A stretch of 42,035 nucleotides of DNA from an uncultured Oscillospiraceae bacterium (GCA_910585815.1 CAJUFJ010000030.1:1-42035); one strand, 5' to 3'; shown: positions 30,121 through 37,172, counted from the first letter of the stretch. Notes: a model not told the origin generated them from the sequence alone. Program-made: numbers and translations.

Positions 30121-31494
30121 TTATCTGTCGGTGTCCTCGAACGGGAACCCACTGTCCCACTTGTCGGGCAGCTCCTCCCAGGACATCTGCTGTCCTTTAG
30201 GCTCCCGCATCCTTCGCTTTGCCTTCCGGCCCTCGGCAGACAGTGCTGAGACTACCTCGCTGGTGCTGTCCGACTCCTGGAAGGTCTGGGTCCGGCCGTC
30301 GAAATCCAGATAGATTTTTCCAATCTCGCCCTCTTTGTTCTTGGCCATGTACAGCACCCGACGGCTGTTCAGCTTGTCCGGGTTCTCTTTGTACAGCAGA
30401 AGAATCGCGTCCGCATCCTGCTCCAGCTGGCCCGACTCCCGCAGGCTGCTCATGGTAGGTGCTACCTCCTCGCCGCCGGTGGTGGTCTTCGCCCGGCTCA
30501 GCTGGGACAGTGCCACTACCGTGATGCCGTGGGTCTGAGCCAGCTGGTGGAGTTCGATGCTGATACCCGTCACGATCTCTGTGCGGTTGCCCGCCTTGTG
30601 CCCCTTGACCAGTTGGACATAGTCCAGGTAGATGACCTGGTACCGGTGGGCCAGGGCGTCCGCCTGGATATCCTGCACCGTCATGCCGCCGGCGGGAATC
30701 AGGTCCAGAGTACAGCCCGCCATGCTCTCAGCCTGATCGGCCAGCTTCGTCCAGTCCGCATCACTGAGGGCGCTGCGCTTGATGGCCCCCATGTCAATGC
30801 CGGCGATGGCAGCCACCGACCGGTCCCCCAGCTTGGAGGCCTTGGTCTCCAGGCTGTAGAAGCCCACCCGCAGCTTTCGGGCCATGTGCCAGGCAAACCG
30901 CAGGGCCAGGGCCGTCTTGCCCGCGCTGGGGTAGCCCCCCAGCAGCACCAGGTCTCCCGGCTCGGTATACATGCGGTCATCCAGCTTGGGCAGCGACCAT
31001 GTGAGATAGTCCGGGTGCCGGCCCTCGCCGTGGCGGTCCATAAAGTCCTCTACCAGCTGCCGGGCGCTCAGCCGCTCGACGCCGGACCGGGCGGAAAAGA
31101 CTCCGTTTGCCCGGTCCACCAGCTCCTGGGCCTCCTCCAGCACCAGCACCGTCTCCAGCCGCTGGCCGATCTCCCGCAAGGCGGAAAGCGCCGCCTGCTT
31201 CTTCAGCTCTGTGATGTACTCCTCCACATTTGCGGCTGTGGGGGTCAAAGTCATGATCTGGTACAGAGTTTCACCGATGGCGCCTATCCCGGACAGACGC
31301 TCCCGCACCAGCACCGGGTCCACCGCCTTCCCTTCCAGAAACAGTCCAGTGATAGCCTGGTAGATCGTCCGGTACACCGGGCTGGTGAAGTCCTCTGCCC
31401 GAACCTGGGGCAGAACCTGGCCCACCAGCCCGGGTTCCAGAAGGATGGACCCCAGCACGCCCACCTGGGCCTCATAGCCTACTCCGGTCACCAC
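30121..31494 (-). CDS. Replicative DNA helicase, DnaB-like, 457 aa
   Basis: N-terminal DnaB domain (EAQVGVLGSILLEPGLV ... ITELKKQAALSALREIG), then the RecA-type core: Walker A GGYPSAGKT at 186-194, GFYSLETKAS, Walker B VIYLDYVQL at 287-295, and SSLRESGQLEQDADAILLL. Unwinds the phage replication fork. GTG start at 31494 overlaps the initiator gene and follows AGGAGGAGG. Cassette C now separates it from the genes that should follow. Confidence 0.9.
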   Translation of the reverse strand: MVTGVGYEAQVGVLGSILLEPGLVGQVLPQVRAEDFTSPVYRTIYQAITGLFLEGKAVDPVLVRERLSGIGAIGETLYQIMTLTPTAANVEEYITELKKQAALSALREIGQRLETVLVLEEAQELVDRANGVFSARSGVERLSARQLVEDFMDRHGEGRHPDYLTWSLPKLDDRMYTEPGDLVLLGGYPSAGKTALALRFAWHMARKLRVGFYSLETKASKLGDRSVAAIAGIDMGAIKRSALSDADWTKLADQAESMAGCTLDLIPAGGMTVQDIQADALAHRYQVIYLDYVQLVKGHKAGNRTEIVTGISIELHQLAQTHGITVVALSQLSRAKTTTGGEEVAPTMSSLRESGQLEQDADAILLLYKENPDKLNSRRVLYMAKNKEGEIGKIYLDFDGRTQTFQESDSTSEVVSALSAEGRKAKRRMREPKGQQMSWEELPDKWDSGFPFEDTDR

Positions 31495-32351
31495 GTGGGC
31501 ACCTCCTCCTGCTCCACCACCCGGCGCTCACCGGAGGGGGCCGCCTGCGCGGTTTTCCCCCCTTTGGCCTTCTCCGTCCAGCGGCGGTCCCGAAGCCAGC
31601 GGAAGGCATAGGGAATCCCAACATCCTCCTGCCACTGCCTGCTCTCCAGATGGCGGCGCAGACCCACCGACATGTCGTGAAGCAGCTGCTCCTCGCTGCC
31701 GCCGTACTGGGCCATCAGGTCTTTGTCCTGTGGGAGCCTGTCCCACTGCTCCACCGCCTTGGCCCGATCCTCGTCCCGAGGGTAGGCCGACCAGAAGCCC
31801 TCGAACTTCTCAGGCTGCCACGTGGGTACCGCTTTCGGCTTCCGGCTCTGTTTTGGCTTTTCTCCCTCAGCAGCCCCCTGGGGGGCTTTAGGGGTATTTT
31901 CACTTTGTTTTTCTATTTGTTTTTCTACCTCTATAGGAAAACGTATTTCTCGCATGGGGGGGTGCGATTTTTCGCACGGGGGCATGGAATTCTCCGCACC
32001 CCCTCCCTGCGATTCTTCGCATCCCTCTGGGGCAGAATCTACTCGATCAGGGAACATACCGCAGTATATGTACCGTCGTTCTTTTTTTTCCTCCTGTCTA
32101 AAAACAATCTTGATAAAACCGCTATCCCGTAACATTCCAAGTAGCTCTACCACACGGCGCTTGGACAATTGCATTTCGCTGGCCAAAGTCTCATTCTCAG
32201 GCCAACAAAAACCGTTTTTATGAGCCATAGAAGACAAGATCACATAGAGATATTTTGCCGCTATCGTAAGATTTTTTGCGTGGACAATCTCACCAGGCAA
32301 GACGCCCCAATAGCTTCGATTGCACTTGAAAGTCGATTCACTCAAAATCAT
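31488..32351 (-). CDS. Replication initiator/helicase loader-like protein, 287 aa
   Basis: N-terminal winged-helix domain of HTH_36 type (SYWGVLPGEIVHAKNLTIAA, NETLASEMQLSKRRVVELLG). A polar linker (110-175) and a C-terminal domain resembling DnaD/DnaT-like proteins (KFEGFWSAYPRDEDRAKAVE) follow. It should bind the origin and load the DnaB-like helicase encoded next. An origin is often inside such genes but I see no clear iterons. AAGGGGG before ATG can pair with CCCCCC in its leader. Confidence 0.75.
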   Translation of the reverse strand: MILSESTFKCNRSYWGVLPGEIVHAKNLTIAAKYLYVILSSMAHKNGFCWPENETLASEMQLSKRRVVELLGMLRDSGFIKIVFRQEEKKERRYIYCGMFPDRVDSAPEGCEESQGGGAENSMPPCEKSHPPMREIRFPIEVEKQIEKQSENTPKAPQGAAEGEKPKQSRKPKAVPTWQPEKFEGFWSAYPRDEDRAKAVEQWDRLPQDKDLMAQYGGSEEQLLHDMSVGLRRHLESRQWQEDVGIPYAFRWLRDRRWTEKAKGGKTAQAAPSGERRVVEQEEVPTW

Positions 32352-32394
32352 ATTACCCCCTTGCTTTTTGGGGGGAGTGTGTTATACTAACAGT

Positions 32395-32467
32395 AGTGAT
32401 TGTGTCTGCTGTACCCATACAGCCGCAGACCCGCCCCGCACAGCCCGCCAGCTGTGCGGGGCTTTTG
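32395..32467 (+). ncRNA. Convergent small RNA between transglycosylase and initiator genes
   Basis: Promoter TTGCTT (32361), 16 bp, TATACT (32383). About 73 nt ending in CCCCGCACAG/CTGTGCGGGG and CTTTTG, just before the transglycosylase stop at 32472. The -35 box lies against the initiator's Shine-Dalgarno. Confidence 0.6.
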
Positions 32468-32471
32468 TCTG

Positions 32472-33056
32472 TCATTTCCACACGCTCTCCCATCTTTCCG
32501 CCGCCGTGAGGACGGCGCTGGCAAATCGTCGGTCTCCGTCGTCATAGCCCAGGTTGTAAGCCCGCAGGGCCGCCGCCGGGTCTCCGTGCCGCTCCAGCAG
32601 CTCCCCCAGGTAGCCCACTCCGGCACGGATATTCTCGGCGGGGGTGAGGTCGTTAGGGAAATATTTGGGGTTGAGCTGGCACAGGCCATAGGCACCCTTG
32701 CCGCTGACCACATCCACCTGGAAATGGCTCTCCTCCTCAATGAGCCCCAGAGCCAGGGAAACAGGCACATCATGCTCCTTACAGGCTTCCCGCAGTGCCG
32801 CCTGGAGCTCCCGCTCCAAGGGGACGTCCTCCCGGTAGGGGTCGGGCTCCAACTGGAGAGTGATGGCCTCCAGCAGCTGGGGCTGCTCCAATGGCACTTC
32901 CCAGGTGATCTCTACCAGGGGCTTGTCCTCTGGTAAAGACGCCCGGACTGCCGCACCGTCGGTCAGTTCATAGACCACACAGGAGACGAGCAGGATACCC
33001 AACAGTGCGGCCGCGCAGCGTCTGTCTGTTGGAGATAGGGCTGGTCTATTTTTCAT
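32472..33056 (-). CDS. Membrane-anchored lytic transglycosylase, SLT fold, 194 aa
   Basis: N-terminal hydrophobic segment (CAAALLGILLVSCVVYEL) as signal anchor. SLT domain with catalytic Glu109 in LIEEESHF, then GKGAYGLCQLNPKYFP and AALRAYNLGYDDGDR. It would cut glycan strands outside the membrane. Unlike tail-borne muralytic enzymes it is encoded in the early operon, so a role during establishment or lysogeny is possible. Good RBS GAGGAGG. Confidence 0.85.
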   Translation of the reverse strand: MKNRPALSPTDRRCAAALLGILLVSCVVYELTDGAAVRASLPEDKPLVEITWEVPLEQPQLLEAITLQLEPDPYREDVPLERELQAALREACKEHDVPVSLALGLIEEESHFQVDVVSGKGAYGLCQLNPKYFPNDLTPAENIRAGVGYLGELLERHGDPAAALRAYNLGYDDGDRRFASAVLTAAERWESVWK

Positions 33057-33069
33057 TTGGTGATCCTCC

Positions 33070-33315
33070 TCACAGACTCACAACCCGCATACCGGGCTTG
33101 TATTGGAACCGGACGATGTTCGGGACCTCCTGGCCCTGGGATGGCTGGACAAGACTACGCTCCAGATAATCCTCGACATCCTCGGTCTTGAAGCGGATGC
33201 GCCCGCTCACCTTGTAGGCCCGAAGGCCTTCTGATTTAACGAGACGGTATACTGTGCCCCGATGGACACGCAGACAGGCCGCTACCTCATCAGGTGTCAT
33301 CAGTGGGGCACTCAT
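33070..33315 (-). CDS. Excisionase-like HTH protein, 81 aa
   Basis: Helix-turn-helix of the MerR/excisionase type (HTH_17): MTPDEVAACLRVHRGTVYRL, VKSEGLRAYKVSGRIRFKTE, DVEDYLERS. ATGA overlap with the hfq-like gene. It may be Xis or an early regulator; a second such gene lies at 33643. Confidence 0.75.
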   Translation of the reverse strand: MSAPLMTPDEVAACLRVHRGTVYRLVKSEGLRAYKVSGRIRFKTEDVEDYLERSLVQPSQGQEVPNIVRFQYKPGMRVVSL

Positions 33316-33548
33316 TGCGGTTCCTCCTCTTTCAGGCCATCCAGGTCGATGGGACAGTCGGGGGTGATAGTGGAGATGGCATGCCGGTATACGATCTTCT
33401 GTTCATTCCGAATTTCCACCACGACCACGGTGTCGTCGAAGCCGGTGATCCGGCCCTTCATCTGGAAGCCGTTGGTGACGATCAGCGTGACTACCTGGCG
33501 ATCCCGGCAGAGTTTGTCCAGAATCGCGTTATGCAGATTATTTTTCAT
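33312..33548 (-). CDS. Phage-encoded Hfq-like Sm protein, 78 aa
   Basis: The whole protein follows the bacterial Hfq plan: N-terminal helix NAILDKLCRDRQ, Sm1 VTLIVTNGFQMKGRITGFDD, and the Sm2 signature YRHAISTITP (54-63) that corresponds to YKHAIST of Hfq. It would form a hexamer that binds small RNAs and mRNAs. Positions equivalent to the E. coli proximal pocket Gln41-Phe42 are Asp-Thr, so RNA preference may differ. GGAGAAAAAGAC precedes ATG. It is flanked by HTH genes and adjoins a convergent small RNA, one of seven in this prophage. Confidence 0.85.
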   Translation of the reverse strand: MKNNLHNAILDKLCRDRQVVTLIVTNGFQMKGRITGFDDTVVVVEIRNEQKIVYRHAISTITPDCPIDLDGLKEEEPQ

Positions 33549-33605
33549 GTCTTTTTCTCCTTTTCTGTCTTGTGCGGCCGCAGGAGAATGTGGTATCATA
33601 GTCCT

Positions 33606-33676
33606 GCGGCCTTTTGTGGTTTAGATTGGCCCGCTTGCCCTGTCAGGTGTTGCTATCACCTGGCGGGGCGCTTTTT
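33606..33676 (+). ncRNA. Convergent small RNA beside the hfq-like gene
   Basis: Promoter TTGTGC (33570), 18 bp, TATCAT (33594). Terminator with a ~14-bp stem around CAGGTG/CACCTG (33643-33659) then CTTTTT. It runs antisense over the 3' end of the HTH gene at 33643. The spacer GGCCGCAGGA can pair with TCCTGCGGCC just after the start, an unusual symmetry. Confidence 0.5.
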
Positions 33677-33882
33677 GTTCGGCGTATGTATGTCTCCACC
33701 TCCTCCCGCTTGAACCGGACACGCCCGCCTACCTTGCAGGCTCGCAGGCCGCCCGGCTTATAGCAGAGATTGTAGACGGCGCTGCGCTTGACCCCCAGCT
33801 GCTTCGCCACCTCGTCCGCTGTCAGCAGGGGAATGACTTCCGGTGTGGGAGCCCTTTTACTGACACTCAACGGGTCCTGCAT
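33643..33882 (-). CDS. Excisionase-like HTH protein, 79 aa
   Basis: ATG at 33882 follows AAAGGAGG. HTH_17 core: LLTADEVAKQLGVKRSAVYN, LRACKVGGRVRFKREEVETY. First gene of the early operon, so a good candidate for early regulator or Xis. It shares the fold with 33070-33315. The opposing small RNA covers its last codons. Confidence 0.75.
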   Translation of the reverse strand: MQDPLSVSKRAPTPEVIPLLTADEVAKQLGVKRSAVYNLCYKPGGLRACKVGGRVRFKREEVETYIRRTKSAPPGDSNT

Positions 33883-33912
33883 CTCGATTTTTCCTCCTTT
33901 CTCGTTAGATTG

Positions 33913-33967
33913 CACATATAAAAACATTTGTTATTACGTTGACAAATGTTTTAATATGTGTTATTGT
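33913..33967. promoter_or_regulatory. Divergent promoter with 19-bp inverted operator, HicAB/early operon
   Basis: CACATATAAAAACATTTGT (33913-33931) is inverted at 33942-33960 with one mismatch. The plus promoter TTGACA (33939), 17 bp, TATTGT (33962) drives hicA; a minus -35 TTGTCA lies in the same palindrome. Probable HicB or HTH operator controlling both directions. Confidence 0.7.
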
Positions 33968-33990
33968 AATGCTGCTGGGAGGGAAAATAC

Positions 33991-34188
33991 ATGAAAAGCT
34001 ATTCTTCAAGGGAAGTTATAGCGATGCTAAAAGCGGATGGCTGGTATGAAGTAGATGTGACCGGAAGCCACCACCAGTTCAAGCACCCAACCAAAAAGGG
34101 CCGGACAACAGTAAAGCACCCGGACAAAGACATCCCCCGTAAAACGCTTGACAGCATTGAACGGCAGTCGGGGCTGAAATTCAGGTAA
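33991..34188 (+). CDS. hicA: HicA family mRNA interferase toxin, 65 aa
   Basis: Double-stranded-RNA-binding-like fold with the catalytic His in VTGSHHQFKHP and the ending KDIPRKTLDSIERQSGL, typical of HicA. It would cleave mRNA when free of HicB. GGGAGGG precedes ATG. Probably stabilises the prophage or acts against competing phages. Confidence 0.9.
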   Translation: MKSYSSREVIAMLKADGWYEVDVTGSHHQFKHPTKKGRTTVKHPDKDIPRKTLDSIERQSGLKFR

Positions 34189-34228
34189 GCACCGGTTCCC
34201 TCCCCAATTTTGACAGGAGGTTTCGTCT

Positions 34229-34633
34229 ATGAAGAAAACGGAACGGTATGTGTTCCCCGCCGTATTTACCTATGAGGTGGGCCAGGAAATAGCGGTGGTG
34301 TTTCCTGATCTGGACGTGGCAACCAGCGGCACAGATGACAATGATGCCCTGCTATCCGCAAGGGAGTTGTTAGGCTGCGCTCTCTATGGTATGGAGGAGG
34401 ATCACGAGGAAATCCCCACACCTACCCCTCTGTCTCATATAACAACCGCCGAGAATGAGCGGGCTGTGCTGGTCGATGTGTATATGCCCTCCATCCGTAT
34501 GGCGAAAGTCAACCGGTCTGTGAACCGAACCGTGACGCTGCCCGCGTGGCTCAACGCCGCAGCGTTGGAGCGCAATATCAACTTTTCCCAAGTGCTTCAG
34601 GATGCGTTGAAATCTCAAATTCATCTTGGATAA
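34229..34633 (+). CDS. hicB: HicB family antitoxin, 134 aa
   Basis: N-terminal partial RNase H-like domain (YVFPAVFTYEVGQEIAVVFP, DLDVATSGTDDNDALLSARE) and a C-terminal ribbon-helix-helix (VNRTVTLPAWLNAAALERNI, FSQVLQDALKSQ) that should bind the operator at 33913. ACAGGAGG lies before ATG at 34229. Confidence 0.9.
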   Translation: MKKTERYVFPAVFTYEVGQEIAVVFPDLDVATSGTDDNDALLSARELLGCALYGMEEDHEEIPTPTPLSHITTAENERAVLVDVYMPSIRMAKVNRSVNRTVTLPAWLNAAALERNINFSQVLQDALKSQIHLG

Positions 34634-34790
34634 GAGTTAAAATAAGCCCGCCGCTTTTGAGGGAAGACAAACCATACCACTGCCGCACAGCGTTAGTGGT
34701 TGTCTCTCCGCCTTCAAAAGCGGCTTTTATTTTTGCCGCTTCTTCTGTGATCCCCTGCTCCGCACTCAGCATAGACAGTTCCTTATTCAC
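34578..34790 (-). CDS. Candidate minus-strand ORF over the hicB terminator, 70 aa
   Basis: GTG at 34790 follows AGAAGGGGGG. Reads a plausible soluble protein (MLSAEQGITEEAAKIKAAFE, TTTNAVRQWYGLSSLKSGG). It overlaps the last 56 bases of hicB and the inverted repeat that ends hicAB, so it may be a shadow of that repeat. Confidence 0.3.
   Translation of the reverse strand: MNKELSMLSAEQGITEEAAKIKAAFEGGETTTNAVRQWYGLSSLKSGGLILTLIQDEFEISTHPEALGKS
34646..34735 (+). terminator. hicAB terminator, long interrupted hairpin
   Basis: GCCGCTTTTGA pairs with TCAAAAGCGGC over about 75 nt, with inner ACAAACCA/TGGTTGT pairs, followed by TTTTATTTTT. Confidence 0.7.
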
Positions 34791-34810
34791 CAATCCCCCC
34801 TTCTCCCTTC

Positions 34811-34859
34811 CTTGTCCCCTCCCGTCGCTTGTGCTATAATGGCGGCGGAAGGAGGTGGA
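34811..34859 (+). promoter_or_regulatory. Duplicated promoter-RBS module, copy 1
   Basis: TTGTCC, 17 bp, TATAAT, then GGCGGCGGAAGGAGG. The whole ~45-bp block recurs at 35490-35536. Confidence 0.75.
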
Positions 34860-34863
34860 AAAT

Positions 34864-35211
34864 ATGTCTGACATACGCTTGACCCAAGATGCCGAATATC
34901 TGCTCTGCGAGTTGTATGAAGCATATCGCACGCGTAGAAAAGACGGTATGACGAGCGACAAAGCAAAACTTTTTGGCGGAAGTACGGCCATTCAATCGGA
35001 ATTTATCCAACAGTGGCCGACAAATGACATTGATGAAGCGGCCCGAGAGTTGTCCCGTAGCGGAATGTTAAAGTGCCATTATGGAGATAATACCGTTCTG
35101 AATTGCTGGCTGCTTTCCGATGGTATCACCTACATGGAACACCGCTTCGGCGACAAACTGGACCAGTTAGTTCAGCGCATCGCAGCTCTGCGGACCACTA
35201 TCTTTGGTTAA
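34864..35211 (+). CDS. Small winged-helix-like accessory protein, 115 aa
   Basis: ATG at 34864 follows GGAAGGAGG at good distance. Pattern RLTQDAEYLLCELYEAY, DIDEAARELSRSGMLKCHYG and VLNCWLLSDGITYMEHRF resembles small winged-helix phage proteins (YjcQ-like). Shares its promoter module with 35544. Accessory gene, function unknown. Confidence 0.65.
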   Translation: MSDIRLTQDAEYLLCELYEAYRTRRKDGMTSDKAKLFGGSTAIQSEFIQQWPTNDIDEAARELSRSGMLKCHYGDNTVLNCWLLSDGITYMEHRFGDKLDQLVQRIAALRTTIFG

Positions 35212-35435
35212 TTGCTAGGCTCCCAGTCATCCGCCAGCAGATCCTCTGCCGAGGGTTCCCAACCCCGGCAGGGGGTCTTACTGTATCCGGTCATAATCAG
35301 ACAGTAATCCGGCGTGCTAGTTGGTAAAATCTTGGTCCCCTTCCATGCGTGGCAGCCGTATTCCTCTTGCCAACGCTTGCGAACGATAAAGGGCTTGTCT
35401 TCCGTCCTAGCTTTGATTGCCTCCTGGATAAGCAT
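35208..35435 (-). CDS. DUF2829-type protein, Tad2-like, 75 aa
   Basis: ATG at 35435 follows GGGAGGTGAG. Pattern IQEAIKARTEDKPFIVRKRW at the start, and RGWEPSAEDLLADDWE at the end, fits DUF2829. Members of this family (Tad2) block Thoeris defence by sequestering its cyclic nucleotide signal; whether this branch does so is not known. It is tucked in the opposite strand between two accessory genes. Confidence 0.55.
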   Translation of the reverse strand: MLIQEAIKARTEDKPFIVRKRWQEEYGCHAWKGTKILPTSTPDYCLIMTGYSKTPCRGWEPSAEDLLADDWEPSN

Positions 35436-35489
35436 TTTCTCACCTCCCTTCTTACCTCTGCCCCTCACGCCCCGGCCTCGGCCTGCCGG

Positions 35490-35536
35490 CCTTGCCCCCT
35501 CCCGTCGCCTGTGCTATAATGGCGGCGGAAGGAGGC
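35490..35536 (+). promoter_or_regulatory. Duplicated promoter-RBS module, copy 2
   Basis: TTGCCC, 17 bp, TATAAT, GGCGGCGGAAGGAGG. Differs from copy 1 at a few bases. Confidence 0.75.
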
Positions 35537-35543
35537 CTATGTA

Positions 35544-35975
35544 ATGCTAGAAACATTAGAGCAAAGAGAAAACGCTATGCGGGATGTCTTACGGAAAATC
35601 GAATCAAAAACAGATTTCAAAGAATTTTCCGACAACGAAAAGAAACTTGCAAAGGAATGCTATGATGCAAAATTGTTTGAGGGCGTTGTGCTGGAGCAAA
35701 TGGTCAGCGGACGGATCATTGCAGAATACCGGCATGAGCCAAGATTGACGCTTAAGGGTGTCCAGTTTATCCAGGCGAAAAAAAACCAAAAATTACAAGC
35801 CAAAAAACTGGCCGAAGAACATGCCAATGAAGAAACTGAGCGAAAAAAAGATCGCAAATATCAACTTTTGGCGGCGGTTTTCTCGGGTATCGCGGCGTCT
35901 CTCCTCGCGCTCTTTATTCAGTATTTCGATGAGATAATCAGCGTCGTTTTCGCATTGATACAAAAGCTCCGCTAA
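35544..35975 (+). CDS. Accessory protein with winged-helix-like N-terminus and membrane anchor, 143 aa
   Basis: Starts MLETLEQRENAMRDVLRKIE; middle part (FEGVVLEQMVSGRIIAEYRH, RLTLKGVQFIQAK) is winged-helix-like as in the 34864 protein. A Lys-rich coil leads to a C-terminal membrane helix (LLAAVFSGIAASLLALFIQY). Layout fits a membrane-tethered superinfection-exclusion or sensor protein, but this is inferred. Its 3' 183 bases overlap an opposite-strand ORF. Confidence 0.6.
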   Translation: MLETLEQRENAMRDVLRKIESKTDFKEFSDNEKKLAKECYDAKLFEGVVLEQMVSGRIIAEYRHEPRLTLKGVQFIQAKKNQKLQAKKLAEEHANEETERKKDRKYQLLAAVFSGIAASLLALFIQYFDEIISVVFALIQKLR

Positions 35976-36134
35976 ATATCGCGACCAAAAACTTTCAAAC
36001 TTCTCCTGACTGAAATATTCCTCCCCATCACGCTGAACGTTACAGACACCAGTATATATAGCTGCGTTCAGCGCACATCCTTTTTTTGTAAGCCCCGGCC
36101 TGATCTTCTGATTCCGCTCTATATCCCCATTTAT
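35793..36134 (-). CDS. Membrane protein antisense to 35544 gene, about 113 aa, start unclear
   Basis: AAAGGAGGGGGTGAG leads to an in-frame ATA at 36134, not ATG; a GTG at 36176 lies upstream of the operator with no RBS. Protein has a polar N-part (EEYFSQEKFESFWSRYLAEL), a charged coil (KEREERRRDTRENRRQK) and a C-terminal membrane helix (LIFAIFFSLSFFIGMFFGQ). An operator of the cI/cro type (36152-36167) lies before it. Extensive antisense overlap with another plausible gene is odd. Confidence 0.45.
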   Translation of the reverse strand: MNGDIERNQKIRPGLTKKGCALNAAIYTGVCNVQRDGEEYFSQEKFESFWSRYLAELLYQCENDADYLIEILNKEREERRRDTRENRRQKLIFAIFFSLSFFIGMFFGQFFGL

Positions 36135-36151
36135 CTCACCCCCTCCTTTTT

Positions 36152-36167
36152 CTCGCAATAATGCGAG
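36152..36167. promoter_or_regulatory. Distal operator of the cI/cro set
   Basis: CTCGCAATAATGCGAG, a perfect palindrome of the same class as the three in 36403-36511, here between the cro-like gene and the next minus ORF. Confidence 0.7.
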
Positions 36168-36169
36168 TA

Positions 36170-36379
36170 TTACCACAAAAAAATAGTTGTCGCCTCCTCT
36201 GGTTCAAGCCCCAGCACCTCAACGATTTTGTGCATCTGCCCAACCGTGAAACTTGTACCGTCCGCTTTCAGCTTCCGATAAAATGTACTCGGATCAATGC
36301 CGAGCCGTTTTGCCATTTCATCGTTTGTGATTTTGCATTTTTCCATCTTTCCCCGCAACACATCCATGTTTGTGCTCAA
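36170..36379 (-). CDS. Cro-like HTH regulator, 69 aa
   Basis: TTG at 36379 follows GGGGGGGTGAGG; an ATG at 36367 is the alternative (65 aa). HTH core: MEKCKITNDEMAKRLGIDPS, TFYRKLKADGTSFTVGQMHK. Divergent from the CI-like repressor and driven from a promoter flanked by shared operators, the classic Cro position. It likely commits to lytic growth. Confidence 0.75.
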   Translation of the reverse strand: MSTNMDVLRGKMEKCKITNDEMAKRLGIDPSTFYRKLKADGTSFTVGQMHKIVEVLGLEPEEATTIFLW

Positions 36380-36402
36380 GTTCCTCACCCCCCCTAGCGA
36401 TA

Positions 36403-36525
36403 CTTGCATTATTGCGAGTTCACCTTGATAATAACACTTGTGTTTCCCTATGTCAAGAGAAACTTTGCAATTTTGCAAGTTTTTTATTCTTCCCTCTTGC
36501 AAATTCGCAAGTCATGGTGTATAGT
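36403..36525. promoter_or_regulatory. cI/cro divergent promoters and three operators
   Basis: Palindromes CTTGCATTATTGCGAG (36403), TTTGCAATTTTGCAAG (36464) and CTTGCAAATTCGCAAG (36496). Cro promoter (minus): TTGACA (36451-36456), 17 bp, TATTAT (36428). cI promoter (plus): TTGCAA (36497), 17 bp, TATAGT (36520), its -35 inside the third operator, so CI or Cro can repress it. Confidence 0.85.
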
Positions 36526-36545
36526 GTGGTTTAGAGGTGATATCC

Positions 36546-37172
36546 ATGACAACCGGCCAACGAATGAAGATGCGCAGAAAAGAAATCGGTTTATCTGCCG
36601 AGCGAGTTGCAGAGATTCTTGGAATTTCTCCTGCCACCGTATACAGATATGAAAAGGGAGATATTGAAAAAGTCCCTGGGGACTTGCTCCAACCCATTGC
36701 ACAAGCCCTGCAAACGACCCCAGCCTATTTAATGGGATGGAATCCCTCCGGATCTTCGCTCCCCTCCAATGTCATCCCCCTCCCCCAAATGCGAGAATGG
36801 AAAGTGCTGGGTGCTACGGCCTGTGGGAAGCCCCTCCATCGGGAGCTCCTAGATGAAACCGTAATGGCCCCGGACGATATCAAGGCAGACGTGGTTTTCC
36901 GCTGCGTGGGCGACAGCATGATAAATGCCCGTATCTTTGACGGAGATGCTGTGTTCGTCCGGTTGCAGCCGGAGGTAGAAAATGGACAGATTGCCGTGGT
37001 GCGGGTCGATGATGAATACACTTTAAAGCGGGTTTATCTCCATGAGGATTATGTGGAACTTAGACCAGAGAATCCCGTGCACAAGGCTATCATTTTACGG
37101 GGCCACCAGCTTGAACCGGAATATTTTGAGGTCGTGGGGCTGGCTGCGGCTTTTATGAGTTCTTTAGTGTGA
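36546..37172 (+). CDS. CI/LexA-type prophage repressor with S24 domain, 208 aa
   Basis: N-terminal HTH (residues 3-60; LSAERVAEILGISPATVYRY). C-terminal S24 domain with probable cleavage bond at Cys93-Gly94 (GATACGKP), Ser124 in CVGDSMINARI and Lys161 in EYTLKRVYL. RecA-stimulated self-cleavage would link SOS to induction. ATG at 36546 follows GAGGTG. Main repressor of lytic genes via the palindromes next door; possible target of the antirepressors. Confidence 0.9.
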   Translation: MTTGQRMKMRRKEIGLSAERVAEILGISPATVYRYEKGDIEKVPGDLLQPIAQALQTTPAYLMGWNPSGSSLPSNVIPLPQMREWKVLGATACGKPLHRELLDETVMAPDDIKADVVFRCVGDSMINARIFDGDAVFVRLQPEVENGQIAVVRVDDEYTLKRVYLHEDYVELRPENPVHKAIILRGHQLEPEYFEVVGLAAAFMSSLV

